From positions 30,351,904 to 30,415,903 of the forward strand of contig CP099839.1 in assembly GCA_030062745.1 (NCBI GenBank): DNA of 64,000 nt. Reading direction: 5' to 3'. Both the position numbers and the translations under genes were made by a program. Positions 59,938 through 64,000 of this stretch are shown in pieces (position 1 is the first letter of the stretch; the number at the start of each line of letters is the position of its first letter). Origin of the DNA: Capitulum mitella. Its lineage: Eukaryota; Arthropoda; Thecostraca; Pollicipedomorpha; Pollicipedidae. Under the pieces are notes generated by a model. The model searched no databases. It saw only the letters and a program-made list of their open reading frames with translations, and had not been told where the DNA came from.

Positions 59938-60380
59938 CGGAGGTACGAAATAGGACACTGGAGAACGTAGGCCGATGAAGGGTGCGATCGGACTTGGCTC
60001 CATCCAACAGAGGTTAGGTCGTGCGACTAAATAGGTTAGGTTAGGTTAGATTAGGTTAGGTTAGCTTGGGTTAGGTTAGCTTAGGTTAGGTTAGTTTAGG
60101 TTAGGTTAGGCTGGGTTAGGTTAGGTGAGGTTAGGTTGGGTTAGGCTACGTTGCCCAATTTTGAAAAAAAATTCATCAAATATTGTGAGTAATAAACCTA
60201 AGAAAGAGCCCTTTCGATGGCATAGAATGATCTAAAACTCTTGGGAAACCTGCTTCTCAGCGGCGGAGCGCGGTATAGGACACTGGAGACGGTAGGCCGA
60301 CAAAAGGATGCAATCGGACTTGGCTCCGTCCAGCAGAGGTTAGGTCGTGCGACTAAGTAGGTTAGGTTAGGTTGGATTAA
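59938..60380 (+). repeat. Two direct units carrying TTAGG runs
   Basis: Each unit has TAGGACACTGGAGA..GTAGGCCGA, CGGACTTGGCTCC and CAGAGGTTAGGTCGTGCGAC, followed by TTAGG runs. Unit 1 (about 59938-60150) has about 22 mostly degenerate TTAGG words; unit 2 (about 60260-60380) has few. The spacing is about 320 bp. The inverted relative is at 48405-48490. Confidence 0.8.
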
Positions 60381-60479
60381 GATACCTTAGGTTAGGTCGG
60401 GTTATTTTGTTTCTTATTCGTTTAGATAGGTTATGCTAATGGCGTCATAAGGCCCAAAATATTTTCGTATAGGGAATTG

Positions 60480-60700
60480 TCTTTTTTGACTTTGTTACCG
60501 TAGAATTGCACACACATCCTCCTAAAAGTTTGAAACGGAACACATCCTCCTAAAAGTTTAGGAGCTATCCGTCAGGACAGAGGAAACGAAGTTTAGGACG
60601 AATATGTCCTAAACTTGACGATGTTTGGTACGTATTTGTCCTAAATATAACGCTATAGGAACACTGTTTAGGACCAATGCTGCATAAAAATAACGGTATT
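60480..60700 (+). repeat. TTTAGGACGAAT palindromic-box repeat, copy A
   Basis: CATCCTCCTAAAAGTTT twice, then TTTAGGACGAATATGTCCTA and a CACTGTTTAGGACCAATGC.GCATAAAAATAACG end. Inverse of 48118-48300. Confidence 0.7.
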
Positions 60701-60939
60701 AGTAGCCTGCGCCTAGAATACCTAAATATTGACCATATATCACAGTTTCATCAGGTAATGAAAAACGGTATAGATAACATTAAAAATCAAACAACAGACG
60801 GTTTTAACGCAAATAGTTGTGGTTCGGTTGCTGTATAATATTCAAAGATGAATAAAGTGGAAAAATACCAAATAATATCGTCACTCCATTCGTCGCTGAC
60901 CGCCGCGCCACTAGTCTGACTTCTGCTGCGATTCAACAC

Positions 60940-61290
60940 GTCCTCATAAGAGTTTAGGACGTATCCATTCGAAGAGAGGAAAAGAGTTTAGGACGAATGC
61001 GTCCTAACTGGGCCAAGTTTAGTACGTATTCGTCCTAAAAATGACACTGTACGAACGTCGTTTAGGACCAATGCAGCATAAAAATAACGCCATAGGAAAC
61101 GTGTCGAGATAACTGGAAACCGGAAATATGTGTGAACAGTGAAGAAAAAAAGAAAATTCGGTCCTGTTTTATGGCCTCGCCGAACGTCAGCCGTGTGTGC
61201 CTTGGGACCTGAGTATTGCATGGTGGTGGCATCGATGGGTAGGATCTGGATCATGTTGAAGTTACTCGTTGGCCATGGTTATAAATATAA
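60940..61290 (+). repeat. TTTAGGACGAAT palindromic-box repeat, copy B, plus adjacent family segment
   Basis: TTTAGGACGTATCC, TTAGGACGAATGCGTCCTAA and TAGTACGTATTCGTCCTAA in sequence, then GGACCAATGCAGCATAAAAA, GAAACCGGAAATATGTGTGA and a GATGGGTAGGATCTGGATCA end. It matches 47870-48310 inverted and 3265-3550 direct. Confidence 0.7.
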
Positions 61291-61664
61291 GCAGCTTTCT
61301 TGTAGTTCTTTTCATTATCATACCCCAAGGTCAGGAGCCTACAAAGAGAAACGGTTTGGCTTTATTAAAGGGAGTGTGTCTAATCTTTTCGGTTTTCCAA
61401 AAAGACATTTCAGAAGATACTTGACCCTAGCTTTGATTTATGGCAACAATGAAAAGCTCATCTGGAACTTCGAACAATGATAACCCTCTCAAATTATTTT
61501 GATTTTTCTCAAATCCGCGATATCGATAGCTGTACGGGTGTAAATAGTAGCAGGGGGCAGTAGCAAAAGCAACCAATTAGCGGGATGGAAACGATCAGTA
61601 CGTGATATAAAAATGGCTCAATCGAGACAAAACAAGATCACAGAATGCTCACATGTTCATGTAG
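61291..61664. other. Intergenic, no gene recognised
   Basis: No landmark recognised. Confidence 0.4.
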
Positions 61665-61755
61665 TAGACGACTGACTGACGTTCGACGAGACACAAGACT
61701 TGACCCAAGACTATGGTCACCTGAGCCCAGGAGGCTGTGTGTCCTAACTTTGGGT
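61665..61755 (+). repeat. Short SINE-like repeat, copy 3
   Basis: GAGACACAAGACTTGACCCA and CACCTGAGCCCAGGAGGCTG; the (CAAA)n tail is lost here. Confidence 0.5.
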
Positions 61756-62759
61756 TACGAATGGTTACCGGTAGTCTCAACCAAGAGTAGCTTTGTATAC
61801 CTTTGGTATCGAGCGCTCCATACTAACATGTATTTCCTTGCTTTATAAAATAATGTACTGTAGATACATTATGCCAAATTTTGGGTCTGATGAACCAATT
61901 TTCCATACCAAAATTTGCTCCAATTCTACGTCCATGGTCTCATCAGTACTTGTTTGAACAGACTAATCCTTCTCATTTCTTTGTTCTAGGCGAGGCGTAA
62001 TTTTGCAAAACATGTTGGGGAGGGGGCTGAACAAGGAAAACGGATAATCCTACCCACAAAACAGACAGCATTCTTCTCGGACTTGACTCACTTTCTTTCC
62101 AAAGTTAGGAAGGGGCTTGAACCAAAATTGGGGGACTCAAGCCTCCAACCGCCAAATGAATGGCAAACTACACCCTTGGCTCTAGGCGTTACCTGCCCTT
62201 GATATCATTTACAATGTAAAATAATTGCAGATGGTAGAGCCAGGTTCAAGACGAGATGTGTGACTGCGAAATCGGCTTCAGTTTGGCAGTTCCACGATTG
62301 GGTGAGATTGGTTATTCCTTTCTCTGAGACAGTTCATTCCTTTATTTATGAACATGTTTTTGCTTACAGCAGCCAGCAAGGTAGTCTTGTATGCATTTTT
62401 ACACCAGTCTGTAGAATCAAACATGTAGTAAAATGACTATCAGTAATTTTCATAGAACACATCAGAATGCAACTCCCTTACATCATCAAACATTTGAAAA
62501 TTTGATTCACTGGTGACAATTTTCATCATCCATCTCAGGGTACATGGTAAAACGGGCAATGTCAGGTGCAGACCAGGCGAAAAATACTAGATAAAATGCC
62601 AAAAAACAACACCCTATCTCAGATGGAGTTAATTCAGCCGCGGTGTTCGACGATTAGTACCATCCTGCGTTGTGTGGGCCATCCGCCGACGATTCCCAGA
62701 GCCTGATTATGCGGGGTGCAACGGCTTCCGGAGCGTGCTCCAGGAGCTTTGAGCCACCC
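61756..62759. other. Intergenic, no gene recognised
   Basis: AT-rich with no recognised signal. Confidence 0.4.
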
Positions 62760-63180
62760 ACAGCCCCCCCCCCCCCCAGCGCCGGCTGCTCGGCGCGTTG
62801 CTGCGGCGCCGGCCGCTCCGGTTGTGCTGACCCCTCTGCGCGCTCCGCGGCGGCGCTGGATGTACCGACTCATTTACGGCGCCGGCCGCTCCGGTTGTGC
62901 TGACCCCTCTGCGCGCTCCGCGGCGGCGCTGGCGACGCCGGATGTGCAGACACCTCCGCCAGTTCGGCAGCGGCGCGGACAGCGCCAACTGCTCGGCGCC
63001 CTGCGGCGGCGCCAGCCGCACCGGATTCGCAGACTCCTCGGCCAGCTCGCCGTCGGCGCCGGCGGCGCAGGATGCACCGATTCATTCGCGGCGCCGACAG
63101 CTCCCGTCGCGCCGACCCTTTGCGCGCACCGCGACGGTGCCGGCGACGCCGGATGCGCACTCCTTTGCAGTGCCAATTGC
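62760..63180. repeat. GC-rich minisatellite-like block with a 73-bp tandem duplication
   Basis: Starts with a C run (62763-62777). CGGCGCCGGCCGCTCCGGTT is repeated at 62804 and 62877 (period 73), nearly identical over about 55 bp. Diverged relatives with GGCGCCGGCGG and GGATG.ACCGA words continue to 63180. All frames on both strands are Ala/Arg/Pro-rich artefacts of this composition. Confidence 0.75.
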
Positions 63181-64000
63181 TTGAGAACGAATGATGCGTG
63201 ACGATTCAGCCCAGTGTTCTCCTTGATCGCACGTATACAGTTAAAATTCGATGATTGACTAGACACACTCCCTTTAACAGCCAGCGGAAGATTAGCCAAC
63301 GAGCGTCACAGCCGACTGGCGTTGGTCGTGGAGCAGGAGCATTACGATTTAGCTACTTCGTTTTAAAACAAACCATTACGCAGTCCGTGCCAGCCTACGT
63401 TTAAATAATAAGGTCATCAACACAATCCGTGTTTTGAACAAATTTGTAGACTCAGTCCCGGACCCAGTCTGGACGACTGGATCAGGTGGTAAGATCCGCC
63501 GGATTGGTCCGAGCATAGTCCGTTTCTTACTATGCTCGTGAGCGAAGTCGGTATAATTTCCTGGTATCAAGGCACTGGACGCTGTATGGATTTAAGATTG
63601 CGTGTCTCTGCCCGGTGTTCCAGCCCTCTTTTTCGTCGTCAGCAGGGCCGTAAAGTCGGAGTGGTTTAGTGGGATTCGTCAGACGGCGCGCTGCGGTCCC
63701 GTCGCCGTCCTAAGTCGCTTTGGTGATGGGTGAGAAGTTCTGCGTGCTGCTCTAAAGGCGAGTTTGGTTTGATGTTTGTTTCTGGCAGGGCCCGTCTGGT
63801 TTTGCGTTTGTCTTTGCGACCCCTGTTGCGCATGCCCGTGCGATTTGGTAAGCAAACTGTAATAAATGTCATGTTATGCCGCGGCGCGTTGTTACTGACT
63901 CCAGTGAACACTAAAAACAGTTTTACTCCCGCTCAAAGAGTTAACCCTATAGACGGGTTGAGAGGATCAACAACCATTTTTCCACTCTACCCTCATTCTG
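63181..64000. other. Intergenic, window end
   Basis: GTTAACCCTATAGACGGGTT at about 63941-63960 resembles the TTAA+CCCTA start of the TTAA element family but diverges at once, so I do not call a copy. No gene recognised. Confidence 0.4.

Noticed and set aside
60020..60150. Chromosome end / telomere
   Set aside because: TTAGG words are degenerate, short, and continue into ordinary sequence on both sides; they belong to a dispersed unit.
62716..63201. 161-codon Ala/Arg/Pro-rich frame
   Set aside because: All six frames are open in this GC-rich repeat; no domain.
63941..63960. Fourth TTAA element start (TTAACCCTATAG)
   Set aside because: Similarity stops after about 9 bases.

Overview
The window looks like nuclear DNA of an arthropod, most likely a crustacean. 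Four things point that way: interstitial TTAGG-type repeats (the usual arthropod telomere motif); a secreted protease with two CUB domains and a trypsin-fold domain, whose S1 pocket (Ser at 189, Asp at 226) resembles crab collagenase; long intergenic DNA crowded with decayed transposons; and eukaryotic TATA, CCAAT and poly(A) signals. I cannot name the species. Only three intact protein-coding genes are convincing: two near-identical protease genes and one CENP-S/MHF1 histone-fold gene. All three are uninterrupted reading frames.

Layout. 0-11 kb: nested transposable-element debris, including the end of a TTAA-flanked piggyBac-like element, a 217-bp near-perfect palindrome, a pair of 1.1-1.4 kb inverted arms, several dispersed repeat families and a LINE 3' tail. 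11.6-15.0 kb: a decayed element bounded by GACCGTTTTCACAAT inverted ends, with weak Harbinger-like transposase traces. 17.6-19.45 kb: a palindrome built from about three tandem units of 275 bp facing three inverted units. 21.3-36.5 kb: the centrepiece, two arms of about 6.0 kb in inverted orientation, about 99.8% identical by eye, around a 3.2-kb single-copy spacer. Each arm carries a complete protease gene. The spacer is the body of an L1-type LINE (endonuclease plus reverse transcriptase, minus strand) whose ORF2 is cut off exactly where the left arm begins. The inversion breakpoint therefore seems to lie inside the LINE.

36.5-44.6 kb: no recognisable gene, a complete TTAA-flanked element (40147-41357) and a possible LTR. 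44.6-47.3 kb: CAGACA-rich low-complexity DNA with a higher-order period of about 575 bp. 47.9-48.5 and 59.9-61.3 kb: inverted copies of a repeat complex that includes TTAGG runs and palindromic TTTAGGACGAAT boxes. 49.7-51.9 kb: a broken copy of a conserved invertebrate multi-copy protein family, probably transposon-derived. 52.4 kb: a long (TA)n tract. 54.9-55.4 kb: CENP-S in a GC-rich island. 56.1-57.2 kb: a second TTAA-element copy. 62.7-63.2 kb: GC-rich minisatellite-like DNA.

How parts relate. The protease genes are convergent and share TATA box, signal peptide and poly(A) signal, so both should be expressed if either is. Read-through across the spacer could give an RNA able to fold into a hairpin of about 6 kb. 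Nothing ties CENP-S to the proteases. All coordinates and similarities come from reading the sequence; no database search or alignment program was run.
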